The notes below the pieces were generated by a model. It saw nothing but the letters and a program-made list of their open reading frames with translations. It searched no databases and had not been told where the DNA came from. The position numbers were made by a program, and so were the translations under genes. From Paenibacillus alba (lineage in GTDB: Bacteria; Bacillota; Bacilli; Paenibacillales; NBRC-103111), in the NCBI RefSeq assembly GCF_013204855.1, contig NZ_JABMKZ010000008.1, positions 1 to 64,000 on the forward strand: a stretch of 64,000 bases of DNA. The letters run 5' to 3'. Below are positions 36,722-45,753 of this stretch, piece after piece; the first letter of the stretch is position 1, and every line of letters starts with the position of its first letter.

Positions 36722-38365
36722 ATGTTTAAGAAGAGTTTAGCTGCTTTATTAGCTATGGTTGGTCTCATGATTATGATCAGTGCAGTTCCTGCCTTCGCCG
36801 CCAATGGTCCTATTACTTGGGGATCTACGGTAACGGTGACGAATATCAACACATTTACCGATGGTGGCACGGATGCTCGAGGAATTAGACCTGGTACCTT
36901 TGGCTCGGAATATCCGCGGATGATTAAACTAGCTAATGGCGACTGGCTTGCTGTCGCGGCGATCTATGATAATAACGGCTACACCAAGGTGTCATGGGGA
37001 GGTACGCGTCTGCAGGTGTTCCGCAGCACGGACAACTGCCGGACATGGAGCTTAGCGGCGACACTTTGGGAGGATGGACGTGACTTGGACAACGGCCAGT
37101 TTGCCCAACTGCCGAATGGTGATATTTTACTTGCGATGCGTTCTGTTCGCTGGCAAGAGTCTTACCAACTGAAAGTATACAAAAGCACGAACGGAGGAGC
37201 CAACTGGAGCTACTTGAGTATAATCGATGAAAAAAACGGCACGCCAGGCTCTCTCGGCAATCCGGATAAAGGGGTCTACGAACCGCATATGGCATTATTA
37301 GATGACGGTTCATTGGCTGTCATGTATGCGAATGAGAAGCACGTAACCGAGAATCCGTCTTATAGTCAAATTATTTCGGAGAAAATTTCTACTAACGGAG
37401 GCGCAAGCTGGGGCAACGAAATCTATGTGGCGTGGGATCCTGGCAATGCTGGTGCACGTCCTGGTATGCCTGTATGGACGAAGATGGCCAATGGCCAGTA
37501 CATCGTATCTTTTGAAGTATGCGGCACGCAAAACTGCAACATATTTTACAAAAAAAGCAGTGATGGCAAGACATGGGCAAGCGGCATTGGTACGCAAGTA
37601 TCGACGAATCAACATGGCGGACCTTACCTTATTTCCTTAACGGACGGAAGGCTCGTGCTTAGTTCGAATTCGAATGTGATTTCCATGAGCAATGATTATG
37701 GAAATACTTGGTACAATAATGATGTCTCAGCGTTTGGCAACACGTTATGGGGAGCCATCTATCAGACGGCATCCAATGAAATTGCTTTTATTGATTCCGT
37801 AGACCGCAGTGTTGGCGGGCACAATGTGCAAATCAGATTTGGCACACTGACTACGGCGTACACCAACGACTTTGCTGCGAACGATAACGGCTGGGTTCGA
37901 TTTGGCGGAACCTGGAACGTGGGCAGCGGAACGTACAATCTCACATCGAGCAGCGCAGATAAATCGATTCTGACGCCTTACCCGTCTGGCCGCAACTATA
38001 CGCTGGAAGGGGATATTAAGCTCAATAATGCCGGACAAGGCAGCCTGATCTTCAATGTGACGAATCCGTCAACGGGAGCCGACAGCCTGCTCGGATATGG
38101 AGCGGGTATTGATTCAACAGGCGCAGTCTGGTTGGGACGCTTCAACAACAGCTGGACACAGCTAAGCTTGGTCAACACCCCGATCGCCACGAATACCTGG
38201 TATCATATGAAGGTCGTTGTGAACAACGGGAATATCAAAGTATATGTAGGCGATATGACAACAGCGAAGATCAGCTTCAATGATGCTGCTTATGCAAGCG
38301 GCACGATCGGAGTTCGCGGCGGCTTCGGCAATAGTGTGAGCTTTGATAACATCAAAGTGAATTGA
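36722..38365 (+). CDS. Secreted Asp-box beta-propeller (sialidase/GH93-like) with C-terminal LamG-like domain
   Basis: A 547-residue exported protein. The signal peptide ends at about residue 26 (AFA-A). Residues 27-375 carry five Asp-box motifs (STDNCRTW, STNGGANW, STNGGASW, SSDGKTW, SNDYGNTW), which mark a sialidase-like propeller. Residues about 385-547 look like a LamG/DUF1080 sugar-binding jelly roll (EGDIKLNN, WYHMKVVVNNG, VGDM). GGAGGG precedes ATG. The propeller is shared by sialidases and GH93 arabinanases, and the substrate cannot be decided from motifs alone. It stands next to an importer cluster and may supply it. Confidence 0.7.
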   Translation: MFKKSLAALLAMVGLMIMISAVPAFAANGPITWGSTVTVTNINTFTDGGTDARGIRPGTFGSEYPRMIKLANGDWLAVAAIYDNNGYTKVSWGGTRLQVFRSTDNCRTWSLAATLWEDGRDLDNGQFAQLPNGDILLAMRSVRWQESYQLKVYKSTNGGANWSYLSIIDEKNGTPGSLGNPDKGVYEPHMALLDDGSLAVMYANEKHVTENPSYSQIISEKISTNGGASWGNEIYVAWDPGNAGARPGMPVWTKMANGQYIVSFEVCGTQNCNIFYKKSSDGKTWASGIGTQVSTNQHGGPYLISLTDGRLVLSSNSNVISMSNDYGNTWYNNDVSAFGNTLWGAIYQTASNEIAFIDSVDRSVGGHNVQIRFGTLTTAYTNDFAANDNGWVRFGGTWNVGSGTYNLTSSSADKSILTPYPSGRNYTLEGDIKLNNAGQGSLIFNVTNPSTGADSLLGYGAGIDSTGAVWLGRFNNSWTQLSLVNTPIATNTWYHMKVVVNNGNIKVYVGDMTTAKISFNDAAYASGTIGVRGGFGNSVSFDNIKVN

Positions 38366-38512
38366 TTCATGCCGAAACAGACAGTGAAGTATATAGGTTT
38401 GACTTGTTCCGAAGTGGAAGACAGCTCAAAGTAGAATAGAAGAGGGATGGGTGTGAGGGTGGAAAGGCGCTTTGCGACGGGCCGGGCCGCCGCAGCTATC
38501 CCTCTCCAAGCC

Positions 38513-38556
38513 CCAAAGACTGTTAGGACATTATTAGTCCCTCACGGTCTTTTTTT
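38513..38556 (+). terminator. Terminator after the propeller gene
   Basis: The stem AAGACTGTTAGGA ... AGTCCCTCACGGTCTT is followed by eight T. It lies 150 nt after the stop codon. Confidence 0.75.
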
Positions 38557-38584
38557 TCAGAAGGGATGAAGTGGAAAGCTGGCT

Positions 38585-38775
38585 GCATTGGATTAATTCC
38601 AATGCAAGCTAGTTTGAAGAACTTGAAAGACGGTTTCACTGGAAAAACTCCAATGGATTATCTAAAAAAGCGGGCATTTTGAGGTTTAATGGATATTTCC
38701 ACGGCATGAATTCCAATGAAAGCTTGTACCCAGCCCTTTGAGGGCTGATGTCATTGGATAAACTCCAATGACAGA
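38585..38775. repeat. CATTGGA/TCCAATG hairpin series
   Basis: Short palindromes CATTGGATTAATTCCAATG (about 38587), CACTGGAAAAACTCCAATG (about 38638) and CATTGGATAAACTCCAATG (about 38753), with a fourth degenerate ATTCCAATG near 38711. They resemble diverged relatives of the CACTGGAATTATTCCAGTG unit. Together with leader DNA they fill the 38366-39050 gap, which has no gene. Confidence 0.65.
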
Positions 38776-39050
38776 AATAAATACCCTTGTCCTGCTGCTA
38801 AGTCTGTTGGATGCACACGCTTTGCAACCTGGAATCAACTTAACCTTACGTTTGACACCTTATCTTAAGATCGTCTACTTTTCGCACATGCTAGTCCCGG
38901 ACAGACCTTAAATTTGTTCCCAAAGATAATCTTTTTATCGGTTTAGGGGGAGCGCTAATCCATGTAAAGTAATAACCAAGGAAGCCCTTACACGATTATG
39001 GAAAGGCTTTCGCAAATCATAATTTAGCAAGAGAGAGGGTTGTAAAGACA

Positions 39051-40364
39051 ATGAAAAAAAAGTTAACTAGCATGCTAACGGCAAGTGTCGCGCTTGCGTT
39101 GGTGGTTTCAGGCTGCTCGAGCACAAAAGAAAGCGCAACCAAAACGACGGGTGCCTCGGCCACAGAGACAACCAAAGCGGCAGAAAGTAAATCGACCAGT
39201 CCTGTTGAAATTACGTTTTGGAATATGTTCGGTGGTGGCGAAGGCGATTTCGTGGACCAAATTATTAAAGGCTACAATGATTCTCAAAAGGAAGTGACTG
39301 TCAAGCAGCTCCGCCTAGAATCCAATGAGTATTATGCGAAGCTCAGCACCGCTCTTTCTTCCTCCAAAGGGCCTGATGTGGCAGTAGCTCACGTTGACCG
39401 CATCTCGCCGTTCGTAAAAGCGAAGCAAATCGTACCGGTCGACCAGCTAGCAACAAAGGTCGGATTTGATTTGAAACAGATTTCAGATTCCAATATCAAA
39501 AGTGTTTCTTATGATGGCAAGCCTTATGCCGTGCCGTTAGATACACATTTCCATATGTTTTATTACAACAAGGACTTGTTGAAAAAAGCGGAGCTGTTGA
39601 ACGATGATGGAACGCCTAAGCTAGGCGAGCTTACACCGGAAGGATTCAAAAAAACATTGGCCCAAATTCATGCTAAAGTGCCCGATGTACAGGCGCTTGC
39701 GGTGAATACCCCATACTTCCAAGAGCCTTTCCTGAACTTGTATTATGAAGCGGGCGGCGATTTGTTGAATGCCGATTTAAATAAAGCAGCCATTAACAAT
39801 GATAAAGCGCTTAGCGTATTGAAATTTTATATGGATCTGTACAACAACAAATACAGTGATTTGAATGACAAAACCCCTTGGGATTCGTTCCACAGCGGGA
39901 AAGCGGCTCTTTGGTTCGGCGGCGTATGGGAAGCTGGACTCTTGCTGAATGATAAAGCGCTCAACATTGGCGCCATGCCGCTGCCAGCTATTTTCGGCAG
40001 TCAGACGCATTGGGCAAGCTCTCATTTGCTCGTCGTTCCATCCTATGTTACGCCTGAGAAACAAGAGGCTGCTGCGAAGTTCATGAAGTATTTCTCTGAA
40101 ATTGGCGGAAAAACGTGGGGGCAAGCAGGACATGTACCGGCTAACAGCGTGGTTACCAACAGCGATGAGTACAAAAAACTGCCGTATCGCAACTTCTTTA
40201 TCGAAGCTCAAAAAACGGTGAAATTCGCGCCAAAAACCGATAAATATACGACAATTATTACGACGGTATCAGAGTCGCTGCAAAATATTATTTTCAGCAA
40301 GCAAACGCCTGAAGAAGGTCTGAAGGTAATGGAGAAGCAAATCAACGATATTATTGCGAATTAA
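39051..40364 (+). CDS. Sugar-binding lipoprotein (CUT1 type), third importer
   Basis: A 437-residue solute-binding lipoprotein with lipobox VSGC and a Thr/Lys/Ser-rich spacer, then a family 1 binding domain (ITFWNMFGGGEGDFVDQI). About two thirds of its mature sequence is identical by eye to the protein at 45754. GAGAGAGGG lies before the ATG with a rather long 12-nt spacer. It heads an operon with two permeases, a kinase and a regulator. Confidence 0.9.
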   Translation: MKKKLTSMLTASVALALVVSGCSSTKESATKTTGASATETTKAAESKSTSPVEITFWNMFGGGEGDFVDQIIKGYNDSQKEVTVKQLRLESNEYYAKLSTALSSSKGPDVAVAHVDRISPFVKAKQIVPVDQLATKVGFDLKQISDSNIKSVSYDGKPYAVPLDTHFHMFYYNKDLLKKAELLNDDGTPKLGELTPEGFKKTLAQIHAKVPDVQALAVNTPYFQEPFLNLYYEAGGDLLNADLNKAAINNDKALSVLKFYMDLYNNKYSDLNDKTPWDSFHSGKAALWFGGVWEAGLLLNDKALNIGAMPLPAIFGSQTHWASSHLLVVPSYVTPEKQEAAAKFMKYFSEIGGKTWGQAGHVPANSVVTNSDEYKKLPYRNFFIEAQKTVKFAPKTDKYTTIITTVSESLQNIIFSKQTPEEGLKVMEKQINDIIAN

Positions 40365-40386
40365 GTTAATCAGCAAGACAGCAAGA

Positions 40387-40433
40387 AGCGGGTGCAGCTC
40401 CCGGTTTAGGAAGACGGCAGCTTCACCCGTGCT
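40387..40433 (+). promoter_or_regulatory. Intercistronic stem-loop after the binding-protein gene
   Basis: Bulged stem AGC-GGGTG-AGCT / AGCT-CACCC-GCT with no T-run after it. The position after the binding-protein gene and before the permease suggests mRNA 3'-end protection rather than termination. Confidence 0.6.
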
Positions 40434-40460
40434 ATGGATAAAGATACAAGGAGAATAACC

Positions 40461-41381
40461 ATGGAGATTAATGTGAAAGAGCGCGAAAGGACATTGATCC
40501 TCCGCAAACCATTTTCATTACGTTTCGTTACTGAATTGAAGGCTATCCTCTATCTGCTGCCGTTCCTCATTCCGTTTGCCCTATTTTATCTCTGGCCGGT
40601 GTGTCGCGGAGCTTGGATGAGCTTGCATGTGTGGGGCATTCAGGGCATGCAGAAGTATGTTGGCTTGGCCAATTATAAAAAGATTTTCACCGATCAAAAC
40701 TTTTACTTGTATGTGTGGCACTCCTTTTATTTTGTTCTTATCTGTGCACCCTCGGTCATCGTGCTAGGACTCGTTTTGGCGCTTATCATTAATCAAAATA
40801 TTCGGTTTCGCACAGCAATACGCTCTATGTTTTTTCTGCCTTACGTGCTGTCCGTATCGGTTATCAGCTTTATCTGGCTTCGTTTGTTCGACTCCAAATA
40901 TGGCCCGATTAACGCGCTTCTGAAGGTCATTGGGCTTCCTGGAGATATTCACTGGCTTACGGATAAACACTTTGTCTGGTGGGCAATCACGCTTGCGACC
41001 GATTGGTGGACAGTCGGGTTCGTCATGGTTTTGTTCCTGGCAGGATTACAAGAAATACCTACGGATCATTATGAAGCTGCGAAAATAGATGGCGCGGGAG
41101 CTTGGAAGCAGTTTCGGCATATTACACTGCCAGGCTTGTCGAGAGTCATGAAAATACAAGTTTTCTATCAAATTATTTCCTGCTTGAAGCTATTCGGGCA
41201 AGTACAAATCATGACTGGCGGCGGTCCAGGTGACACTACGAATACGATGATACGATATATTTATGTCACGGGTTTCAAAAAGGATATGTTTGGTCTAGCA
41301 TCCGCACAGTCGATCGTATTTTGCGTGATCATGCTGCTGATCGCCGTTATTCAATTTAAATTAACAGAGAGTAAAGATTGA
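40461..41381 (+). CDS. Carbohydrate ABC permease, UgpA/MalF type
   Basis: A 306-residue CUT1 permease with transmembrane helices beginning near residue 30 and the EAA loop YEAAKIDGAGAWKQFRHITL. The segment QIMTGGGPGDTTNTMIRYIY is typical of UgpA/LacF-type permeases. AAGGAG lies 7 nt before the ATG at 40461, so the frame opening at 40434 is rejected. It pairs with the permease that follows after 13 nt. Confidence 0.9.
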   Translation: MEINVKERERTLILRKPFSLRFVTELKAILYLLPFLIPFALFYLWPVCRGAWMSLHVWGIQGMQKYVGLANYKKIFTDQNFYLYVWHSFYFVLICAPSVIVLGLVLALIINQNIRFRTAIRSMFFLPYVLSVSVISFIWLRLFDSKYGPINALLKVIGLPGDIHWLTDKHFVWWAITLATDWWTVGFVMVLFLAGLQEIPTDHYEAAKIDGAGAWKQFRHITLPGLSRVMKIQVFYQIISCLKLFGQVQIMTGGGPGDTTNTMIRYIYVTGFKKDMFGLASAQSIVFCVIMLLIAVIQFKLTESKD

Positions 41382-41394
41382 CGGAGGATGAACA

Positions 41395-42207
41395 ATGAAA
41401 CCAATCGCACTTAACGTCATCGCCGTGGTGCTTGCCCTTGTCTTTATTTTTCCCCTGATCTGGATGCTGTTGGTGTCGCTTAAACCGGACGGTGTCTATG
41501 TATACACACTTCAGGACTGGTTGAAATTTACAGATCTAAATATGGCTAATTATGTTAAAGTTCTGAAGGATTCGCAAATATTGAGGTGGACCTGGAACAG
41601 CTTCACGATCGGCGTGATAACAACGATTCTTTCCTTATTTTTCAGCTCATTAGCAGCTTTTTCCTTTTCCAAATTAGCCTTTAAATCCAAAGGCTTGTTC
41701 TTTCTGCTCATTGTTTCAGGCTTGCTTATTCCAACTGAAGCGATCCTCATTCCGCTTTATGAAACGACGCTGCATCTGAAACTTATCGATAACATCTGGG
41801 CGATTATTCTACCGGGATTGACGAATCCCATAGGTATTTTGCTGCTAAAGCAGTTCATGGATGGCGTTCCAAAGGACTACATTGAGGCAGCACAAATTGA
41901 CGGATGCAGGAATTTTGGGCTGTGGTCACGGATTTGCTTGCCGCTTACGAAATCGGCGATGGTCTCCGTCGGTATCTTTTACTTCATCTTATCGTGGAAC
42001 AATTTCCTGTGGCCGTATTTGTCGATTACTTCGCAAGAGAATATGATTCTCTCAGCAGGACTGCCAACCTTTTTGTCGAATAATACGATGTCCTTGAATC
42101 TCATTATGGCAGCCAGCGCGATTGCGGCGATACCAACTATTCTGGTTTTCGTACTTCTGCAGCGTCATATCGTGCAAGGTGTGGCTATGTCAGGAATTAA
42201 AGGGTAA
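41395..42207 (+). CDS. Carbohydrate ABC permease, UgpE/MalG type
   Basis: A 270-residue CUT1 permease with the EAA loop IEAAQIDGCRNFGLWSRICL and the usual C-terminus VQGVAMSGIKG. GGAGGATG precedes ATG. The kinase gene begins 35 nt further on, so transporter and sensor are probably transcribed together. Confidence 0.9.
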   Translation: MKPIALNVIAVVLALVFIFPLIWMLLVSLKPDGVYVYTLQDWLKFTDLNMANYVKVLKDSQILRWTWNSFTIGVITTILSLFFSSLAAFSFSKLAFKSKGLFFLLIVSGLLIPTEAILIPLYETTLHLKLIDNIWAIILPGLTNPIGILLLKQFMDGVPKDYIEAAQIDGCRNFGLWSRICLPLTKSAMVSVGIFYFILSWNNFLWPYLSITSQENMILSAGLPTFLSNNTMSLNLIMAASAIAAIPTILVFVLLQRHIVQGVAMSGIKG

Positions 42208-42242
42208 ATGAAAGATCCTCTAACGTAGAAAGGGTTGTTGCG

Positions 42243-44087
42243 ATGACCCCAGCAGCAGGAAAACCTAACAAATCGAAGTGGAATCGCTACATATCATGGA
42301 TGAATATATGGACGAGCAGCATACGCTACAAATGGATGCTGCTTTTATTTCTGTTTTCCTTAACGCCGCTGCTCGCCATGGGTTTTATGTCATTTTCGAT
42401 CTCCAAATCAACGATTAATAAGAAGGTGACGGAGTACTCGGAACAATTATTGAGGCAAACAGCCGAAAATATCGACACTCGGCTAGGGATATATAAAGAT
42501 ATGATGATGCAGGTCGTAGGCAACAACGACATCGTCTCGATGCTGCGAGTCCTAGATCGAACAGATGCTGCGCAGTATGATCTGGACTCTCTTTCACTGA
42601 CGACGAAGCTTTCAACGATCATAGCGATTAATCAGGATTTGCAGTCGATCTCCTTCCTGTCTCCGAAGCATTACATTAAAGGTATTTATCGCTGGAACGA
42701 CCGCTCGAATGAGAAAGTTTCACCGTTCCTTCGGACGTTGGAGGATGGGAGCAATTTTCGCTGGTTTCCAACCCGCCTGGGTACGTATGTAGACAGTTTG
42801 AATTCGCAGAATGTCCATGTGTTCTCGTTGGCCAAACAAATTTATAAGACTTCTGATGATAGTCCGGTAGGCATCATTGCCGTGTTGGACATTCGCGAAG
42901 ATGTGCTGAAAGAAATCGGCGATAAAACAACGAAGAACAACATGGATATCCAAAGCTTTGTTATTGACGGAAGCGGGCAAATCATTTCTTATCCTGACAG
43001 CCAACTCCTTGGCAAGAGTGTCAAACAGGTGTTAGGAGAAAGCGGTTACAGTCAAATATTTCGCACGCCTTCGGAGGAGTTGGCCTTTCCGCTCAAGCAT
43101 GATGGTCAGCGGCTGATTGTGAATTATAAGAAATTGCATACGAACGATTGGATTGTGGTCAATGTGATCTCGGAATCATCGCTGTATAAAGATACCAATC
43201 GTCTGTTGCAAATTATTATGATTATTGCGTTGATCTGTATTCTGTTTTCGATCTTAACGGCCATGTTTTTGGCGAATTCGATTTCTAATCCAATTTTGAA
43301 AATGATCCGTCTGATGCGCCAGGTCATGTCGGGAGATCTTAGCGTTAGATTCAAGGCCAAACGGCGCAATGATGAATTTGATATCTTAGGCGAGAACTTT
43401 AATTATATGGTTGCCAGAATTGATGAGCTGCTTAAAGCGGTCTACGAAGAACAGAACCATAAACGCGTGGCAGAGTTGAAAGCACTGCAGGCCCAAATCA
43501 ACCCTCATTTTCTATATAACACACTGGACATTATTAAATGGACAGCCTTGTTGCAGAAAGCAAATAATGCCGCAGAAATGGTTAGTCTGTTGTCCAGGCT
43601 GCTCCGTATCAGTTTAGGCAAAGGCGAAGAGACGGTTACGGTGGAAGAAGAGATTGAACATGTGCAGTGCTATCTGGGCATTCAAAAATTCAGATTCAAC
43701 TTCCATATTGAAACGTTCGTGTATCTGGATGAGGATGTTCGCACACTCCGAACGCCGAAACTGATTTTGCAGCCGATTGTGGAGAATGCCATTCTCCATG
43801 CTTTTACGCAGCGGGAATCAGGCGGAGAGATTCATATTCGTTGTAGCCTGCAGTCCGGGGGCGGCATCAGGTTTGAAGTAGCGGATAACGGCTGCGGGAT
43901 GGAGCCATCTCTTGTAAAGAGCTTTCGTACACATCAAGAGACATCCGGTGAAAAGCTCGGTGGCATCGGTTTATCGAATGTAGATGAACGCATCAAACTG
44001 ATCTGTGGTAAAATGTATGGCTTAGACATTCAAAGTGAACTTGGAACCGGTACGCGAATCGGTATTCGGCTTCCTTATGTGGAGTAG
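42243..44087 (+). CDS. YesM-type sensor histidine kinase
   Basis: A 614-residue membrane kinase. A transmembrane helix lies near residues 32-52, followed by an extracellular Cache domain, a second helix at about 320-342, HAMP, His_kinase with H422 in QINPHFLYN, and HATPase (LQPIVENAILHAF, DNGCGME, GGIGLSNV). Its C-terminal end lies 10 nt before the regulator start. It probably senses the sugar taken up by the adjacent importer. Confidence 0.9.
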   Translation: MTPAAGKPNKSKWNRYISWMNIWTSSIRYKWMLLLFLFSLTPLLAMGFMSFSISKSTINKKVTEYSEQLLRQTAENIDTRLGIYKDMMMQVVGNNDIVSMLRVLDRTDAAQYDLDSLSLTTKLSTIIAINQDLQSISFLSPKHYIKGIYRWNDRSNEKVSPFLRTLEDGSNFRWFPTRLGTYVDSLNSQNVHVFSLAKQIYKTSDDSPVGIIAVLDIREDVLKEIGDKTTKNNMDIQSFVIDGSGQIISYPDSQLLGKSVKQVLGESGYSQIFRTPSEELAFPLKHDGQRLIVNYKKLHTNDWIVVNVISESSLYKDTNRLLQIIMIIALICILFSILTAMFLANSISNPILKMIRLMRQVMSGDLSVRFKAKRRNDEFDILGENFNYMVARIDELLKAVYEEQNHKRVAELKALQAQINPHFLYNTLDIIKWTALLQKANNAAEMVSLLSRLLRISLGKGEETVTVEEEIEHVQCYLGIQKFRFNFHIETFVYLDEDVRTLRTPKLILQPIVENAILHAFTQRESGGEIHIRCSLQSGGGIRFEVADNGCGMEPSLVKSFRTHQETSGEKLGGIGLSNVDERIKLICGKMYGLDIQSELGTGTRIGIRLPYVE

Positions 44088-44097
44088 GTGGAGATTC

Positions 44098-45678
44098 ATG
44101 TTTAGCGTAGTGATTGTCGAAGATGAATATATTGTCAGGTATGGGATTCGGTCTATGATCGAGTGGGAAAAGATAGGGTTAAGCGTTATTGGGGAAGCAT
44201 CCAACGGACAAGAGGCCCTTGCGCTTATCCGCCAGGAGCCGCCGGATATTTTGATTACCGATATCAAAATGCCGATCATGGACGGGATTGGTTTAATTTC
44301 AGAAGTGCGTAAATTTAGCCCCAACATGAAAATCCTGATTCTCAGCAATTTGGAGGATTTTCAATATGCGAAGGAAGCGATCCGCTATGGGGTTTCGGAA
44401 TATTTAATCAAGTCGGATATGATGCCGCGAGATTTCGAACAAGCCTTGATGAAGGTGAAGGAAGCCTTAGAAGAGGCATCTCCCAACAGGGAAGAGAAGC
44501 AGTCGGCAAGCGCCCAGCCATTATGGAAAGAGAAGCTGCTGCTGGATCTTGTCGAAGGTTCAGGGACAGAACAGTTAAGCGTGCAGAGCTCTATTGAAAG
44601 TTTGGGACTTCTGGAGGCCAAGCTGCCGCTTTATGTGCTGCATATTGGGAAAAACGCTTTGCAGCTGGGTATTACGGAAGGGCAATCCTATATACGAAGT
44701 GCGTTGGATCGCGTTGTGGCGGCGGAATATGGGGCTAGCTACGAAGTGTTCCCAGATAGACTAGGCGAAATGAATGTGCTTTTATTTTCGCGGAAGGCTC
44801 AAGACTTGAAGGCAGTGAGGGAAATCGCGCAATCGCTTCTTACGTATCTGTTAGATAACTATGAAATGCTTTGTACCATTGGGGTCAGCAGAGGCATCAT
44901 GGCTTGGACAGATTTGCACAATGCGCATGAGCAAGCTATGACCGCCGCTAAGTATAAAATGTTTATCGGCAGCGGGAAGGTGATTGTATATGGGGTGGAT
45001 TACATTCCTGTGCAGAATCAGCAAACCGAGCCTATCAAGGTGAGTACGAATCACATACATTCGATGGTCTATGCGTTTCAATCCGAGGAACTGCAAGCCT
45101 ATTTGGAAGAAATATTCGAGCATCTCGCTTCCCGCAAAGATTATGACATGGTACAAATCATCTCTTTGGAGCTCCTAATTATGTTGACGACCCTTTGGTC
45201 GGACGTTTCCAGCGATCAGCACAATATTCTTCATCTGAAAAAGCAATATTTTGACCAGCTAGCCAAATTGGAGACGATCCAGCAGAGTAAAACGTGGTTT
45301 CTGCAGGCTTTCGAAGAGCTTGTCGAGCACATGATTCACGTATATAACAGTGACCGCAACGGGATTATTAAGGCAGCCCAATACATACAGATGTATTATC
45401 ATCAGGAAATTTCCTTGCAATCGATCAGTCAGCTAGTTCATTTAAGCAAAAATTACTTTGCCAACCTGTTCAAAAAAGAAATGGGTGAAAGCTTTTTGGA
45501 GCATTTGACACGCATCCGCATTGAGAAAGCGAAGACGCTGCTAACGGGCGAGCTCAAAACGGCGGACATCGGTCATTTGGTTGGGATTCAGGACCCGAAA
45601 TATTTCTCCAAAGTGTTTAAAAAGATTACGGGGGTTTCCCCATCGGAATATCGGAATCGGACTAGAGGCGACGTCTAG
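44098..45678 (+). CDS. YesN-type response regulator with AraC DNA-binding domain
   Basis: A 526-residue regulator, longer than the 340-residue protein at 4327 because of a middle region of some 280 residues between receiver and DNA-binding parts. D55 in ITDIKMPIMDG is the phospho-acceptor and LIKSD holds the conserved Lys. The last hundred residues are AraC-type (SLQSISQLVHLSKNYFANLF). The ATG at 44098 follows GGTGGAG; the longer frame overlaps the kinase gene and is unlikely. Targets are probably the operon from 39051 and the binding-protein gene at 45754. Confidence 0.9.
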   Translation: MFSVVIVEDEYIVRYGIRSMIEWEKIGLSVIGEASNGQEALALIRQEPPDILITDIKMPIMDGIGLISEVRKFSPNMKILILSNLEDFQYAKEAIRYGVSEYLIKSDMMPRDFEQALMKVKEALEEASPNREEKQSASAQPLWKEKLLLDLVEGSGTEQLSVQSSIESLGLLEAKLPLYVLHIGKNALQLGITEGQSYIRSALDRVVAAEYGASYEVFPDRLGEMNVLLFSRKAQDLKAVREIAQSLLTYLLDNYEMLCTIGVSRGIMAWTDLHNAHEQAMTAAKYKMFIGSGKVIVYGVDYIPVQNQQTEPIKVSTNHIHSMVYAFQSEELQAYLEEIFEHLASRKDYDMVQIISLELLIMLTTLWSDVSSDQHNILHLKKQYFDQLAKLETIQQSKTWFLQAFEELVEHMIHVYNSDRNGIIKAAQYIQMYYHQEISLQSISQLVHLSKNYFANLFKKEMGESFLEHLTRIRIEKAKTLLTGELKTADIGHLVGIQDPKYFSKVFKKITGVSPSEYRNRTRGDV

Positions 45679-45710
45679 TCGATTCCTTTCACATCCAGAT
45701 TTGCAAACGC

Positions 45711-45725
45711 TTACTAAAATAAGTG
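45711..45725 (+). promoter_or_regulatory. cre box (CcpA site) upstream of second binding-protein gene
   Basis: TTGCAAACGCTTACT matches the Bacillales cre consensus WTGNAANCGNWNNCW at every position. It lies 29 nt before the start codon at 45754, a position suited to carbon catabolite repression. The match is seen; CcpA control is inferred. Confidence 0.7.
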
Positions 45726-45753
45726 TCGGTTATATAGAGAGGGGGTAACTGTT

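Noticed and set aside
36722-38365. Naming the Asp-box protein a true sialidase
   Set aside because: Asp boxes mark the propeller fold but the Arg triad of sialidases could not be placed; GH93 and other families share the fold.
36619-38992. Shared AAGCCCTTACA word at 36620-36630 and 38982-38992 as a cre box or common operator
   Set aside because: The centre is CC rather than CG and the TG positions of cre do not fit. Only 11 bases are shared, so chance is not excluded.
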